The notes under the pieces: generated by a model
What the model saw: the letters and a program-made list of their open reading frames with translations, nothing else
Told to the model about the DNA's origin: nothing
Databases searched by the model: none
NCBI GenBank assembly: GCA_028671895.1
Contig: CM053806.1
Span: 16,689,001-16,753,000, forward strand
Direction of reading: 5' to 3'
DNA from: Oenanthe sinensis
Lineage: Eukaryota; Streptophyta; Magnoliopsida; Apiales; Apiaceae
Length of the DNA: 64,000 bases
Made by a program: the position numbers and the translations under genes
Shown: positions 11,026 through 24,800 of the stretch, one piece after another
Layout: every line of letters begins with the position of its first letter
Position numbering within the stretch: the first letter of the stretch is position 1

Positions 11026-12500
11026 ATGACTTGGGCATGCCCTTATTAGTCTCTGGGGGAGGAGGACCTTGATTATCTCGTGTATTTTTCCTTTGATGAG
11101 TGTGACGCCTGCCTTCAAATGAGCACTCAGAATAAACAGAGGTGATGATAGGTTCGACGTTGTGGCGCCTCCAATGGGGAAGAGGCCTCTGACTTATGTA
11201 ATCGTTATCTCTCCTTTCTCTTCGATTTGACAGTGCCTCACGGGTGTGTGGGTTTATGTTCTGTGAAAAAACCTCATTCGGGTGGATCGATCTTAGAGGT
11301 AGAGGATTGATGATAGGCCTTTTTCTCTGCCCTCTCATCTCTCCTACGAGGTTGGTCCTCCTCTTCTCCCTGTAAAACCAATATACCATTCCTATCACGA
11401 ATAAAAAGTCTACGGTATTCGGGAGTTACCTGGGTATTGTGCCTCCTATCAAAAGTGCGGCATGAGCGATGTAGGTGTAGAGGACGTTGGGCTTCTCTTC
11501 CCAGGACTATTCCTCTTTCAGCATTCTCCTGATGGTTCTGATTGGTAGCACCGCACCCAAATTCTAGCTTTCTAGGGATGACTCCATGGAACCTACCATC
11601 ACGAGCATCTTTCAGCCTTCTTCATCCTCCATCAAGGGTATGCCTCTCTCCTTCTATCATTGTTTCTTTCCCAAGACGTCGTTCAAGAGTGCCTAGACGT
11701 TTATCAAATCCTTTTATCATTGAAGTTGATGGAGAAATATGATAATCAACAAAGATTGAGGTTCTTTGCCGGAAAAAGATTTAGCGGGGTTAAATATCGT
11801 TGGAGTGTGGTGGTTTGTATGAGATTGGGGACTGATTTTGTTAGGTTTCAGAATAACTAGACCTTTTCTTCTCTGACGGCTGTGAGCTCTAATAATTCAG
11901 ACCCCCAACAATGTGCCTATGTACCTCTATTTATAGGAAAAATAGAGGATCAAGCCCACGTAGTTCTTGGCAAAGCAGGGGCCTGTTAGGAAACCAGAGT
12001 TTCCTTCTTCGAATCGAATGCAGAAAAGGCAAGTGGAACCTTCCTGGAAGAAGACTCTACATTTGGGCTTGTTTGGATAGGTCAAAGCCCAGTATATGGT
12101 CCAATGACTTCATGGATCCGACGCTAACATGCTCCAAAATTTATAACCTCTTCGTACGCGCCTGAGATGACATTCCAGAGTCGCGTACAACATGCATTAA
12201 CAGATCAAGGAAGATAAAAGAAAATAGGACACTTGGCTGGTCATTTGACTAGGGTGCGCCATCATTGTGGAGAATTATAGCGCGTCTGACATGCTCCAAA
12301 AATGGGACATAATAGTGATGATCAATCGATGAGTCATTAAAGTGTATAAACTCCCTTAGGAAAGGAAGAAAGCTTGCTCCGTTGGCCCTTCAAATTCCTA
12401 CCGCATTGATTACATGATTTTAGGCACCAAATAAAAGATAAAATTGGATGAAATCATAATAAAAAGTTGAGAAATTAAAATTAAGAATCGAAAAGAGTCA
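10990..12500 (-). mobile_element. Ty3/gypsy 5' fragment: LTR part, leader and gag start
   Basis: Read on the minus strand, a promoter-like CCTATAAATAGAGG (about 11923-11936) is followed by a long leader, a degenerate primer-binding-like region near 11545-11570, and an Arg-rich gag-like frame (11398-10982 and upstream) with QRPL, RRHN, RDNQGPPPPE patterns. This is the order of a Ty3/gypsy 5' end. The left edge of the LTR cannot be fixed. The gag frame is lost at about 11020, where it joins the Copia gag. I call it a truncated gypsy element; the lineage is uncertain. Confidence 0.45.
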
Positions 12501-13149
12501 CGTCATACTCTCGAGACCCTACTTTATATAAATATATAGATATATCTGATTGTTAGTTTAAGAAAAGAATAATGGAGTTAGAGTTAAAAAAAAAACTTAA
12601 AGGTTATTAATCAACAATTTTGAGCAAAATACATTACTACTTCATACGTTTGCTTTCTTAATTATAAAAAATTAAAATAGCCTAAGTATTAATTACAAAA
12701 TTTTATTTATATACATTTTAATATCATAAATTTTTATTATCATCATGAATATTTTATTATTACAAATATTTGCAAGTCAAGGCATACCCGAAAGGAGGTA
12801 CATGCTACAAAAGTGGTTTATGATAATGATAGAAAATTTTCTTTATGATTTCAAGATTATTTTTGTTGGAGACTTATTTAAGAGGAGGAACATACAATGT
12901 TGCTTAAAATTTGAAACAAAGATAGTAGTTCGGGAGCCAGGCCTCCGACTTCGTAAAGGATGCCTCATATATATCCCGGGTGATAGGGGTGCGTCCTTAC
13001 GATCGAGGTAGAGTTCTTTCATTGAGGTGAAAATTTTGAACAAAAACCGTTACAAATGTTAATGCTTCAACAATTTTTCGTTCAATTAATCACAACCACC
13101 TCTAATTTTCTAAGTCCAATTTCAAGCACAACTAACATATAGAATATAC
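12500..13149. other. AT-rich stretch, no feature recognised
   Basis: A GC-richer patch at about 12930-13010 reads as a short frame on both strands but matches nothing I know. I see no gene here. Confidence 0.4.
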
Positions 13150-14290
13150 CGGGTGTTTGGAATATTAATGTTGATGACTTAAAAATACTCCTTGCTCATC
13201 TGGAAGAGGGGAAGACAACAATTTTGGTACAATTACCTTTATCTTTCTCGACAGCAGTTAAGGATGCGCTACTTTGTACGGGATATAAAAACATTATCGG
13301 CCTTAATTATCATAGGAACTCAGATTCGATGAAATACCTAAGAAAGTTTAAAATTGACATGGATGTGTATCAAGTTTCTATCTAGGCCAGATCTAGACTG
13401 TTTGCAGCCACTTTGAGGAATAAAACTCAAATATGTTTCAAAATTTGGGTGTGAGAATGATCATATACTCCATTAGTGACTACCTTAACTAATATTTTAC
13501 AACAAGAAAGTGAAACTCTCTAAAATTACTTCAAAAGGTTCAATGTTAAGGTTACCAATATTAAAAGGGCAGCTAATGACACATTGAAAAATTTCTTAAT
13601 TGTTAGGTTAAAGGTATGTTCGAAATTCTTGAAACTCTTGCAAGGGAAAGAGCCATCGATGTTGGCTTCTATCTATGTTGAGGTCGAGCTCTTTAAGAGG
13701 GTTGAATAATTTTTGGAGATGACAGTTTATAAGCATAATTGAACTACTCATCATAATTATGAGAGAAAGGGAGATGTCTATACACCATTGACAGCATCCA
13801 CTGAACACATATATGAGGTGTATAAGGTCAAAAGATTATCGAGGAGGTCAACCCCCTTAGTTTATGGAAAAGCTGAGATACGAAGAGATTCAAGGAATGA
13901 TACTTGACTGAATATATATGTACATAATGAAGGATGTGAAAAGTATAAAGAAGAGAACCCCAATTCTAAGGAGTCTGAGCGTGCGAGAGGAGGATAAAGA
14001 GAAATATGAAGATATTAAGTTCGTTAGAGCTGGATGTATTCATTTTATGTCTAAAGACTTCATATTGGAGGAAACAGAAGAGCACTATGGATAAATATGC
14101 AAAGAAAAGACATAAGCCGTTTATTGATGTCAATCGCCTTAACTTTAAACCCCCTAATTAAAAAGGAAATCCTCATATATAATTTTTATGGAAGAGAATG
14201 CTAAGTGGGTTCACCACTCTCACAATGATGTATTTATGATAAATATTCACGCTGGAGCTTTTAATGTGAATAGGGTGTATTTTTTATAAT
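13150..14290 (+). pseudogene. Decayed Ty3/gypsy gag-protease remnant
   Basis: Interrupted frames on the plus strand give a retrotransposon gag-like segment (ETL.NYFKRFNVKVTNI then a FLIVRLK block, about 13510-13620). After about 600 bp comes a patch HSHNDVFMINIHAGAFNVNR (about 14218-14275), like the stretch before the catalytic aspartate of plant gypsy proteases. Stops and frameshifts are frequent, and the catalytic Asp is not seen. It is on the opposite strand to the gypsy piece at 11-12.5 kb and is probably a separate insertion. Confidence 0.5.
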
Positions 14291-14335
14291 AGGAGTTCTG
14301 TGAACATCTTGTAGTATGAGACACATACAAGAAGA

Positions 14336-14637
14336 TAGGGTTTGGAGTTACGAAGGTGTGGTTCGGTGCACATATTGTGTTTTTTGGCTTGTGTTTCTTG
14401 GCAGCTATCTGGCATTAGGTGTATTGGGATTTAGAAAACTTTTGTGATGAATGTACAGGAAAATCTTATTTAGATTTGCCCAAGATCTTTAGAATTCATT
14501 TATTTCTCGCCGGGTTGGCTTGTTTTGGTTTTGGTGCATTTCATGTAACAGGCTTGTACGGTCCTGGAATATGGGTGTTCGATCCTTATGGACTAACAGA
14601 AAAAGTACAATCCGTAAATCCAGCGTGGAAGGTTTTG
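14336..14637 (+). pseudogene. psbB: Nuclear copy of plastid psbB (CP47) fragment
   Basis: The translation matches the CP47 core antenna protein of photosystem II over about 100 residues, including GAHIVFFGLCFLAAIWH, DLPKIFRIHLFLAGL and FGFGAFHVTGLYGPGIW. A TAG replaces the Trp codon after IWH (14416-14418), there is a one-base slip near 14350, and several residues differ from the conserved plastid protein. It is a nuclear plastid DNA insertion (NUPT), not a working gene. Similarity ends abruptly near 14637, where a Harbinger transposase begins. Confidence 0.9.
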
Positions 14638-15157
14638 AGGCTTTGCTAACCGCCGCCAATTTTTAGCTCCTTTACATGGTGTACGATATCATCTAAAAAA
14701 ATTTGGTGGTCAAAGTCGTCACCCTAGAAATGCAAATGAGTTGTTTAATCTCCGTCACTCAGCATTGAGAAACGTGATTGAAAGAATATTTGGTATCTTT
14801 AAATCACGGTTTACGATATTTAAAGTTGCACCTCCATTTTTATTTCAAACGCAAGCAGAATTGGTATTAGCTTGTGTTGGATTACACAACTTCTTTCGAA
14901 AAGAATGCCGCTCTAATTCTAGATGAAGTAGTAGATGACCAATCTTTTTCAAATTTGGATATGGTGGATGATAATTATGAATCACTTTTTTCAAGTCAAC
15001 AACAACAAAGGGTAGAAGCTAAAACTTTATTACTTGGAGAAATAGTATTGTTAATTCTATGTGAAATAATAGGCCTTTTAATGTTGTGAATGAGGAGGAT
15101 AACGACAACGAATCTAGCGAGAACAATGGGGAACACATGAATGATGAGTTAGACTAG
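14638..15157 (+). pseudogene. PIF/Harbinger transposase, C-terminal fragment
   Basis: The frame from GFANRRQFLAP (14639) through RYHLKKFGGQ, NLRHSALRNVIERIFG and ELVLACVGLHNFF matches the C-terminal part of plant PIF/Harbinger DDE transposases (DDE_Tnp_4 family), including the N-x-RHS-x-x-RN-x-x-ER region near the last catalytic acid. A frameshift near 14905 is followed by an acidic tail, and a TGA replaces the expected Trp codon at about 15061. The first two catalytic acids and the MADF/Myb-like partner gene are absent. It is a dead fragment joined to the psbB piece at its 5' side. Confidence 0.85.
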
Positions 15158-15805
15158 ATAAATAAGCATCATTTGTGTGTTTTCTATTTTTTTAATTTGA
15201 ATAATGATTTTTATTTTGAATTATATTAATCTACATTATGCAAATGAATTTTTAAATTTTTTTATATCAATTTACAATTGTATTAATTATAACTTGAATA
15301 TATATTATTAATTAATATTTGAGTATTAAGAAATATAAATAAATAATATAAAATCAATCCAATAAAATCCGTTATATTCCGTAGAGTGCAAACAAATTCT
15401 TATAAATTAAATAATATCCAATATAATCTACCTAGAATCCAAAAAAATCTATATCAACTCTATATAGATTAAAAACAATCTACAAATTTTTTAAATCAAA
15501 CAAAATCGATGGATCATCCGTCAAAAAAATCCCTTCAAATTCTGAAAGTGTATGCGAGAATGGTTATTTTTTGTTTAAAATATTAATAGTATGATGATAT
15601 GATCAAATTCTGGTGTTTAAATTAAAATTTAAAACTTAGAAAGAAAAAAACACACATCTTTGTGCCATCATTGATAAAAGTTGGGTAGGATATACTTTCC
15701 TTTACCTTCGTCTTTACAACGACCCTTTCATCTCTTTTGTATCTATATCATCACACCCTTCTGCTTGTTTTCCCATCTATAACCCATTCAATCTCTATTA
15801 TACTC
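15158..15805. other. Rab5 gene upstream region
   Basis: AT-rich up to about 15680, then a pyrimidine-rich stretch (CTTTCC, CTTCGTC, CCCTTTCATC, CACCCTTC) over 15690-15790 that looks like a plant 5' leader. No other gene is seen. I could not place a convincing TATA box. Confidence 0.45.
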
Positions 15806-18800
15806 ATGGCCACCGTAGGAAACAAGAATATCAACGCTAAATTGGTATAAATTTCGTTCCTTTACTTTAAGAATTCAATTTTTATGTGTTTTTTAGATTG
15901 TTATGTGTTTAATTTCATCTTATTTTTGATAATTCTGATGTGGGTATCTTTTAGTTTACCATAATTTTGATCTGGGTTTTGGGTTTACTTTATGGTTGAC
16001 CTCAATTTTGATGGGGGTTTATTATATAAATTTGTCTTGGTTTGGTCTTTATTTGTATTTGGTTATATTGGTATTGATTGGTAGATGTGGATAGTGTTTT
16101 TGTTTAGTTTTCGTATAGTTATGGGTGTTTTCGCTTTGTGATTGGTGTTGAACTGAATCAGTTTATATGATATTGTTGGATCAAATTCAAACTTTATTTG
16201 AGTGAATATGTATTTTGTTTTGTTGCTAATTTGGTGTGCTTATGTTAAATAAAAATCAACTAATCAAGAGACTAAAGGGTTTACAGGTTGAACCGACAAC
16301 ACTGTCGTCGTTGAAACAGAATTTATATAGGTTTTCATTAAATCTAGAATGTTCATTAAATATGCATACATCAAGATCTTGTTTTTTAAAATCTCAGTAT
16401 CAGTGTAAGAAGCAGGACATTACCCATATTGATTAGTATTTATGTTTTAAAGAATTGAGTATATTTACTTGTGTAATCGCCTATACATTGCGGTTTCTTA
16501 ACTACTTCTTTGGTTAGTGGGTCTATAGCCATCACCTGATGCTTTTGGTATTACAAAATGGCAGTCTTAATTATGTCTAATGGAAGCATTTCTTAAGAAT
16601 TTTACTATCTGGGTGGCTAATTTGATTATGCTATTATTTCTAGAGAACTCATCAAATGAATCGGGATCTACATTAACTTATCTATAGTAGATATATCAAT
16701 AAGAAGAATTTCAAAGAATTTATTTACTCATGTTGGAGATGTTGAATGTTAATGCATGACCACTATGCTGTTGACCTTTTGTGTTTGCTGGTTTGCTGCA
16801 TGTTTTATCTGATACTCGATTGTATTTTATTTGATATAATTTCACTTTTACCACTTTGATAACTAGTTGGTTGTCTTAGATTAAGTCCTTGAATAATTGC
16901 TTAACTTTTTTCTACTTGCCGGAGTTTGTACTACTTAATCACTTTTTTCTGGGCATATTTTTTTTTTTCACACCGCGAGCATCTAATTGTATTCTTTAGA
17001 AGAAGAAACACTAAATCAGTTGCCTCTTTACTTTATCCAGAATCTGAAGTGCAAAATTTTCTTATGTGGATTGGTTGTGCTGAAAACTAAAAAATAATTC
17101 TTTTGCCTGGAAGTTGGAGCCATGTCTTTCATTATTGGTCACTTTTTCCAATATAAAACATATTTCCCTACTTTTATTGTGATGTAGTCATAGTACAATT
17201 TATCCAGTAGCATCTTATTTTTTGCTGTGATATTGTTTTTGTTGAAGTAAATAATAATTAAAATGTGTTTCAGGTCCTTCTTGGGGATGTTGGTGCTGGA
17301 AAATCAAGTCTGGTTTTGCGTTTTGTCAAAGGGCAATTTGTCGAATTTCAGGTGAATGCTAATTGCTACTTGTATAGTTGCATTCATGTTTGAATAGTTT
17401 AACTTTATATATTTAGTAATATGTTAAAAATGCAGACACATCCTCATTTTTTATACTTTTGATTTTGACGATTATATGATCATCCAGGAATCCACGATAG
17501 GTGCTGCCTTTTTCTCACAAACAGTGGCTGTAAATGACGCAACTGTAAAATTTGAAATATGGGACACTGCTGGTCAAGAGAGATATCATAGCTTAGCTCC
17601 AATGTACTATAGAGGAGCTGCAGCTGCCATAATTGTGTATGATATAACAAACCAAGTAAGTTTCTAACTTTCTACGTTTTATTTCCTCTTATTTGATTAT
17701 TGCTAATATAAAAGGTGCAGTTCAATTTATAACTATGTAAAACCACTAAGATTTAGTACATTACACATGTTGAATCTTTGCCTTCGCTAATGTAATGATT
17801 TTTATTAACTATTAAGGGTTCATCATTTCCGAAATTAGGTATAGTTACTTTTGTAAATAAGACTTGTACTATATTATGGATAATTCTCATTATGGGTTAA
17901 CCATTTCAAAAATAGATTATAGTTCTTATGTTTCACTTCATTAACGTAATGATATCCTTGAGGGGTTCAAGGTTCACCCCCCCAAAAAAGGTTAAGTTAC
18001 TTCTGTATTTATAAGATCAACAGGTCATGTTGTATCTCAGTGGTTGGTACAAGGTTTTCTATTTAAGAAGGTTTTCATTTGAACCTGACCCTGTTGGTAT
18101 TCTGTTATGATAATCGTTTTCAGTCCCAAATTATGCAAATAAACACAAGAGACATAGAATCTTGAATTATTTTCCTTTTGTACAAAGAATTCACTATCTT
18201 ATTCTCTGTAGAGCAACTATAACTAAATTATAGATTTTAAAAGTTCAGTGATATGTTCCACCAGAAAGTGTGTATTCCATGCCTTTTATTTTGTTAGCTT
18301 TGTGAGAAACAGTTTTAATTAAAGATTTTTGAGAGAAAGCTCTAATGTCAAGGATAGTGATATTTGGGTAGGTCTGAAAGCTGCTAATAGCCCCTGGGTA
18401 TAGAATAATATTCAGTTAGTTATTTACGAATTCATCGTAGGCCCACTGCCCACATTAGTTGCGGCATATAATGGGTAGATCTGGCCAAACGGGTGGGCTG
18501 GGCATGCCGTGCCGGTTCCTCGGCGAGCCGGTTTGGTCAGGTCCAAACTCGTACACGGCACGCGGTAGAAGCCGGGCCGAGCCAAGTCGTTCCGTGCCTT
18601 GAATATGTGGACTCGTGTGCGGTTAGCGGGTTAGACGGGTTTTCGGTTTTTTTATAACTTTTTATTCCATTTAATATTTTAAAAGGATTAAAAAATTATA
18701 CGAATATTTTTGGAATAAAAGAGGACGATACCTCTATAAATTGATTATTGTTTCACTACATCATACTAAGTAACATTCTATACACACATTTATATATTTA

Positions 18801-21800
18801 TTTTATATACTTCATAATTAATGTTTATTTTATTTAATTATATAATAAAATTAATTATATTTATCATTTTTAATTTATTTATTCAACACATTATACATTA
18901 TTTTTAATAAAAATATTAATTTAAAATAAAGAAATAAGTTCAGCATGTAGCCTGAGATGAAATTTACTTTTTTATTTAACATACACGTGTGCTCACGAGA
19001 ATTATAAGCTTGGTAATAAAAAATTATATTAATGAAACACCATAACCCTACTAGTATGATTACAATATCTTTACCTACTTCTGTACACCTTGTGCGTGGC
19101 GTGCCGTGGCAAGCCGGGCCATGCCGGACTGTCTCGTCGCGGGTTCCCGCGGGTTAGGCGAGCCGGTCCGTGCCGGTTCATTGCCAAGCAACTCGTGTAC
19201 GGCACGTTCTTCTCCCGGTTTGTGCCGGTTCATGAAACGGCCCGGTCCAAGCCGCCGAGCTGGGGTGAGTCGGGGCGTGCCTACCCACAGCTCTAATAAT
19301 GGGCACACAGAAGTTCCTGAAATCTGTGGCCATGCAAGTGCGGATATGCAACTGAATTTACTAATGATAGTACCCAATTTTTCCAATTCGGTGGTTCGAT
19401 CTATGCTATATTGCTGTATGGTCCAAGATATATTTATGCTAAAGAAATTTAGTTATAGAGGAATAGTAGAATTGCTTTTTATAGGATTCTACTTTTTATG
19501 AGTGATTTTGTGTGACAAGAAAACCTGCTTAGAAATTTTTTAAAAAGTTGATGGTATATCTAATTCCCAGATGTTTACAATTAGATTTAAAGTAAACCCC
19601 AATGATTTGAAACACCTCTCAAGGCGTTTTGCATCCCTTAATCACGAACACTGCAAAGTTGAAGAGAAACATATTCTCAGGCTAAGACTCATGGAGACTG
19701 TTGAAATTGCTGCAAGTACATGTCGGTATTGTGGCAGACATGCATTATAATTGTCTACTCCCTCCGTTTCAAATTAGTAGTCTCCTTTTGGAAAAAAATT
19801 GTTTCAAATTAGTTGTCCACTTCAACTTTCAATGTAAAATATTATCTAATTTATATTTTCAAAATCAACTCTATTCCACGTATCTCTGATTTATATTTCC
19901 AAGATCAACTCCATACCATATATTATATTCAGTCAATGCAATAAATATGGGTACAACCTATCAATAATAAATTTTCTTAATATGCGTTATTTTTTGAAAG
20001 TGGACTATTATTTTGAAACAGAGGGAGTATCATGCAACTATTTTTTTTTAATTTATAAAATCGACACAAGTAGGGATATGACAAGGGGTATGACTGTTCC
20101 CCTACACAAATTCAAGTAGAAACTAATGGCATAAAAGAGAAAGCAGTTGTCTTCGTTCTGTAACTACATAGCTGCTTAAATATAATTTTTGTTTATTTTG
20201 TAGCTACCTAACTTTGGGCTGAGTTATTGATTACCAACTACAGTTAAACCTTAAACCTCGAAAAATGAATACACCAATTTTATTCATTTATTGAGGTTAA
20301 GAATGCATTTGTCCCTATTATGGTGGGGATGGAAAAATTCTTCATTTGACAAGGTTGTTCATTTATCGAATATTCATTTATTGAGGTTCTATTGTATTAT
20401 GCATAGCGCTTACAGCTTCAATTCTCCAACGCCTTGTTATTGTCATCTTCTTGTGGAGAAGATTTATGAATAGTTTATAAGGGTCACATTTATAAGGGTC
20501 ACATATATGCTACATTGCTACTATACAAGTAGTGCCAATAAGGCCCAATATATCTTTGCCCAAGATTTCAGTATGTCAATTGTTCTAATCATCTGTTAAT
20601 ACTTCTTTCCTGACATTCTAAAATTAATCAATAATGACATTCAGCACCAAGTCAAAGGTATTCCTCTGTATTTATGTATATAGGTGGAAGTTTATGTGTA
20701 GTACTAAGAATGTCAAGGCTCATCTAACATTTTAAACCATTGATCATTTCTAACAATTTAGATGATGTATCAGTTGTACACGTACAAATCCGCATTTTAG
20801 AAGTTGTAGTCTCATCTGTGCTTGGTTCAATGGGTTCATCAGTCTTTTCTAGACCTCCTAGTCGAATCTAAAGAAACAGGATATTCTTTAAAACATGGTT
20901 TTCATATATTAACAGAAATTTAATAAGAGAAACATCAGTATTATTTTAATAAGATAAATTTCTGGTATAAACCTATTTGAGCCTTTAGAACAGCTGAGAG
21001 CAATGCATATGGATGATATCTTCTCTTTGCATTTATCATTACAAGATAAACTAATTGTGTAAACATGAGCCTAAATGTGCACACCTTTAGAATGTTGACA
21101 CTCATGCATCCGGATTGGTTCTTTTCTTTGCATTTTTCATTTTGGTGCATCTTTGCTCAACTTTTCCTCCCTGTTTTAGTTTGATAGGAGAAATAAATTT
21201 CTTACATTTCCCATTAAAGACTTGTTATGTGACATTAGAGTTTTAACAAATTAATGTTTTTTTTTGCAGGCGTCATATGATAGGGCAAAAAAATGGGTTC
21301 AAGAGCTTCAAGCGCAAGGTGAATTTTTTTTTTAATTCGTTTAAATTTGCTCTTGATTATGTCTTTTTCGTACACAATCTTTTTGTAGCAATATATTTAA
21401 TTTAGCAGAAAGATAACTACTTTGTTGCATTTTCAAAGTAGTTTGTTTCTATCAGAATATTACTGAATTAAAGAATTGGTAGAGAATTCTTCTTACTGCT
21501 TCAATATATTTATTTTCTAATTCAATCTCCTAACATTTATAGATGTATCAACCTATGAATAAATATGTTATTTATTGAAATTCTGTTTTTTTCAGTAACT
21601 ATGTTATTTGAATTGTATTTCAAAATTACTTAATTTCTTATCTCCATTTTTTTTTATTTGTCTTTAGGAAATCCTAACATGGTCATGGCACTTGCTGGAA
21701 ACAAAGCCGATTTATTAGATGCAAAGAAAGTGGCAGCAGAGGCAAGTTTTTGTTTTTATATGCTAATTTAAATCTGGTTTCTTAGTACACATGTAGGAAG

Positions 21801-24800
21801 TCGAGTTTCCCTACTGGTTAGCTAAGAACTCGAGTTGGCCTAGTGGTTAGGTGCCCAATTCATGACCAAATGGTTATGAATTCAACTCTTTTATCCGGCA
21901 TGCCAGGGGGTCATTTTCTGGTAACAGTCTCTAAATGAGTAGAGGTAAGTTTGCGTACACCCAACCCTCCTCTCTCGAGCAGGATAAAGGAGTATGTTAC
22001 CTTTACCTTTTTTTTGAACATGTGCTTCATTATAAGCTTGAGACTATTACCTAAATAAAAATTCCTTCTATGTCCTTAAACAAGTTCTTTGCAAGTAGGA
22101 AAGAGAAAATATACCAGAATATGTTTTGCAAATTAAACATTTATTATATCTTGACATATGTATAATATGAGAATGACAAATAAAAGAATAGCAGAAGTCT
22201 AAAAGATTGATATTCAGAAACAGAGGGAGTACAAATTCAGTGGCTAAAACCATAGTTTCTTTATTTCTAGATCAGATTGCCTAAACTATATTATAAAAAG
22301 TGAAATATTATAATACGATGATAAATCTGTTTAATACACCAAGCGTGCCAAAAAAATAAAAACACAACTTAGAATAGCACAGTGCCGCGATTTGTGGTGA
22401 CCCACTGTTCTTATCACTGTAAGCTTAATAAAATTGGTTTGAGTTGGTTGTGCTGTTGTGGAGTGTACAATCTGTGTCTATTATCATTGTAAATGCATTG
22501 GTATTATTTTGGGACAAATATCCAATATTGAGCAACTGGCTGTGGTTATATTCAATTCATTCTCAATGGTTACTTACTAATTACTATTGTACTGTTTTAT
22601 GATTTTTATCTATGGCTTTCATTTGTGATATATGGAGCTTATTTTAACAAGTTCAGTTACTATAAAAATAGTCCACTCGTGTAAATATTATGTGTTCTCT
22701 ATATTTAATGGAATCCTCGATTCCTAGTATTGTATACACCTTGATATTTTTTATTCATGAATTTACTCTTGAAATTTTCTTCCTCCGACTTATTTAGTAC
22801 GTGACGAGAAATCCTAATATTATTTCTTCATTGCTTGTATACCCTGTTTTAAATTAGTTTTATTGCATTTTGTAGTTTCAGGCTTTCAGCTACCTATCGT
22901 ACATATCTTAAGGAGTTGGAAAATAATATGTTTTTCAGATAGATACATGTGAAACCGTAACAATACAAAGCTAATTTTCTATTCTTTAAACACATTAATA
23001 TTAAAATGTTATACGGTTAAAATCCCAATGGGTGACTGGCTCCGAAAAATTGCTGCAAAGGTCAATGATACAAATCTCATACATGGGCCAAAGGGGCCTA
23101 TCAAATTTCTAAATTAATGAACATATAAGATTCTGCATTGCCAAATGGTACGCTAAACAAATGAAGTTACAGAAACTAACAGGTCTACTTTAAAAATCTT
23201 AAATATTCCAACATTACTAAGAGAGTATAATGCAAAGTGTGTACCTTGAGTTTTAAATCTGCAAAATGTGTACTCAGATTCTGTGTTGTGCAATATGTGC
23301 TCCGCCGAATGGGCATAAATGTTATAAGGGTGATTGCTTCAAAAAGATATACAGCAGCTGTATACATGTACAAAAAAAACATTTTTATAGTTTCCATTAA
23401 ATTAGCATTCACCAGTCTCCCTCCCTCCGTCTCTGTGTAGCCAACTATTGTTTCTCTCTTTCGTTCTTTCTCATTTATCATCTCTACCAACCTCTGCATC
23501 TTCCCCTACTTCCATTTTCATGAAATTTTTATAGAAAAATATGGGCAACATCTTGTTCGATCGAAGATACATGGCAATTAGACGACACTAATCTCATCAT
23601 TTATGTATATAATCAATTCTTACCACCCAACCTACAAAAATCTGTCATACTCAGAGAAATCATATCTTCAGTTTTTTTCCCAACTTATCAACATTGTTCG
23701 AATCAAATTCTGAAATTAGAAGAAACTGCAAGCCGCCAACTGGGATTCTCAACCGAATTCTTTGAAATACCTAATAGCTCTCAAATCAACATGGCCACTA
23801 CAGCTAAAAGTAACCATCATAAACAATTTCGGAAAATCTTAAACTTCAAATTCAGATTTTGTTAAAACATGCGACTTGCCAGAAGTGGCGAGTGAGTGAT
23901 GACATTTTGTATGATTTTGAGAACTTGTCATGACTCTACGTTTTGAGGGTTATGTACTTATGTATATTGGTTGAGAATTAAGATTTTGAGTCAAGGTTGA
24001 GAATAATCTTTATGAAGTGAAAATCGAAACCTCAGACATTACAATTTTTAGTTTTCTAAATCATAAGAGCATTCTTTGATTCACTAAAGAAGCTCTTTTT
24101 CAACTTGAAAATTTTATTTTATGCTATTCTAATTGACCCAGTTGAGATGAAAATGGGTAAGAGAGGGAGAAAAGATAACAATGGTGGCTTCTCTGTGACT
24201 CTGTCCATACACAATATAGAGTACATGTTAACCATACATATGATATGCATAATTTACTTGAAACTACTGTTATGCCCTTGTCCTTCTAGAATATCTACAG
24301 ATGGTTTTTATGACCTCTTAATGGAAGTACACATATTGCACAACGTTGCATACCTGAAGTACGCAATTTGTAGATTTATAATTTGAAGTACACACTTTGC
24401 ATATTACTCTAGCCGAGAAGAGTTAATTTAAGTCTTTTTTTTTTTGTCGCTGAAGATCTTTTATAGAATGACAGACTCTGTTGGTCTTGCATTGTACTAC
24501 CTTTAATTGCTGCTGCACTCTTTGCATCTTTTAAGTATATGATGTAAGAGAGTCTTCCTCTTCCCATAGGCCCTGCTTATCAGCTCATGATATAATGTGA
24601 TTATTATCATTAAATTTTCGCTTTTCAAATTGCACTCAGATTTCTTGAAGGCAAAGGAGATATGGATTCTATTGAAATTTACTGCACTCATATTTCTGAA
24701 ACCTCTATGTTCTGCAATTACAGATCACCTAACCCTCTCTTGCATAAATGATTTCCTGTTATTTTTATACAGGAAGCACAAATATATGCACAGGAGAATG

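Noticed and set aside
14419..14649. A photosystem II gene
   Set aside because: It is a partial psbB with a nonsense change and a slip, joined to a transposon; it lacks most of the protein and plastid context.
19075..19501. GC-rich overlapping open frames on both strands in Rab5 intron 3
   Set aside because: They fall in the GC-rich subterminal block of the hAT element (18476-19295) and have no domain; composition alone keeps them open.
21826..21900. A tRNA gene in Rab5 intron 5
   Set aside because: Only pol III box-like sequences are present; there is no cloverleaf or anticodon stem, and the downstream sequence is SINE-like.
22205..22235. A further Stowaway MITE ending CAGAGGGAGTA in Rab5 intron 5
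   Set aside because: Only one end is recognisable; no matching inverted end was found nearby, so I leave it as a possible fragment.
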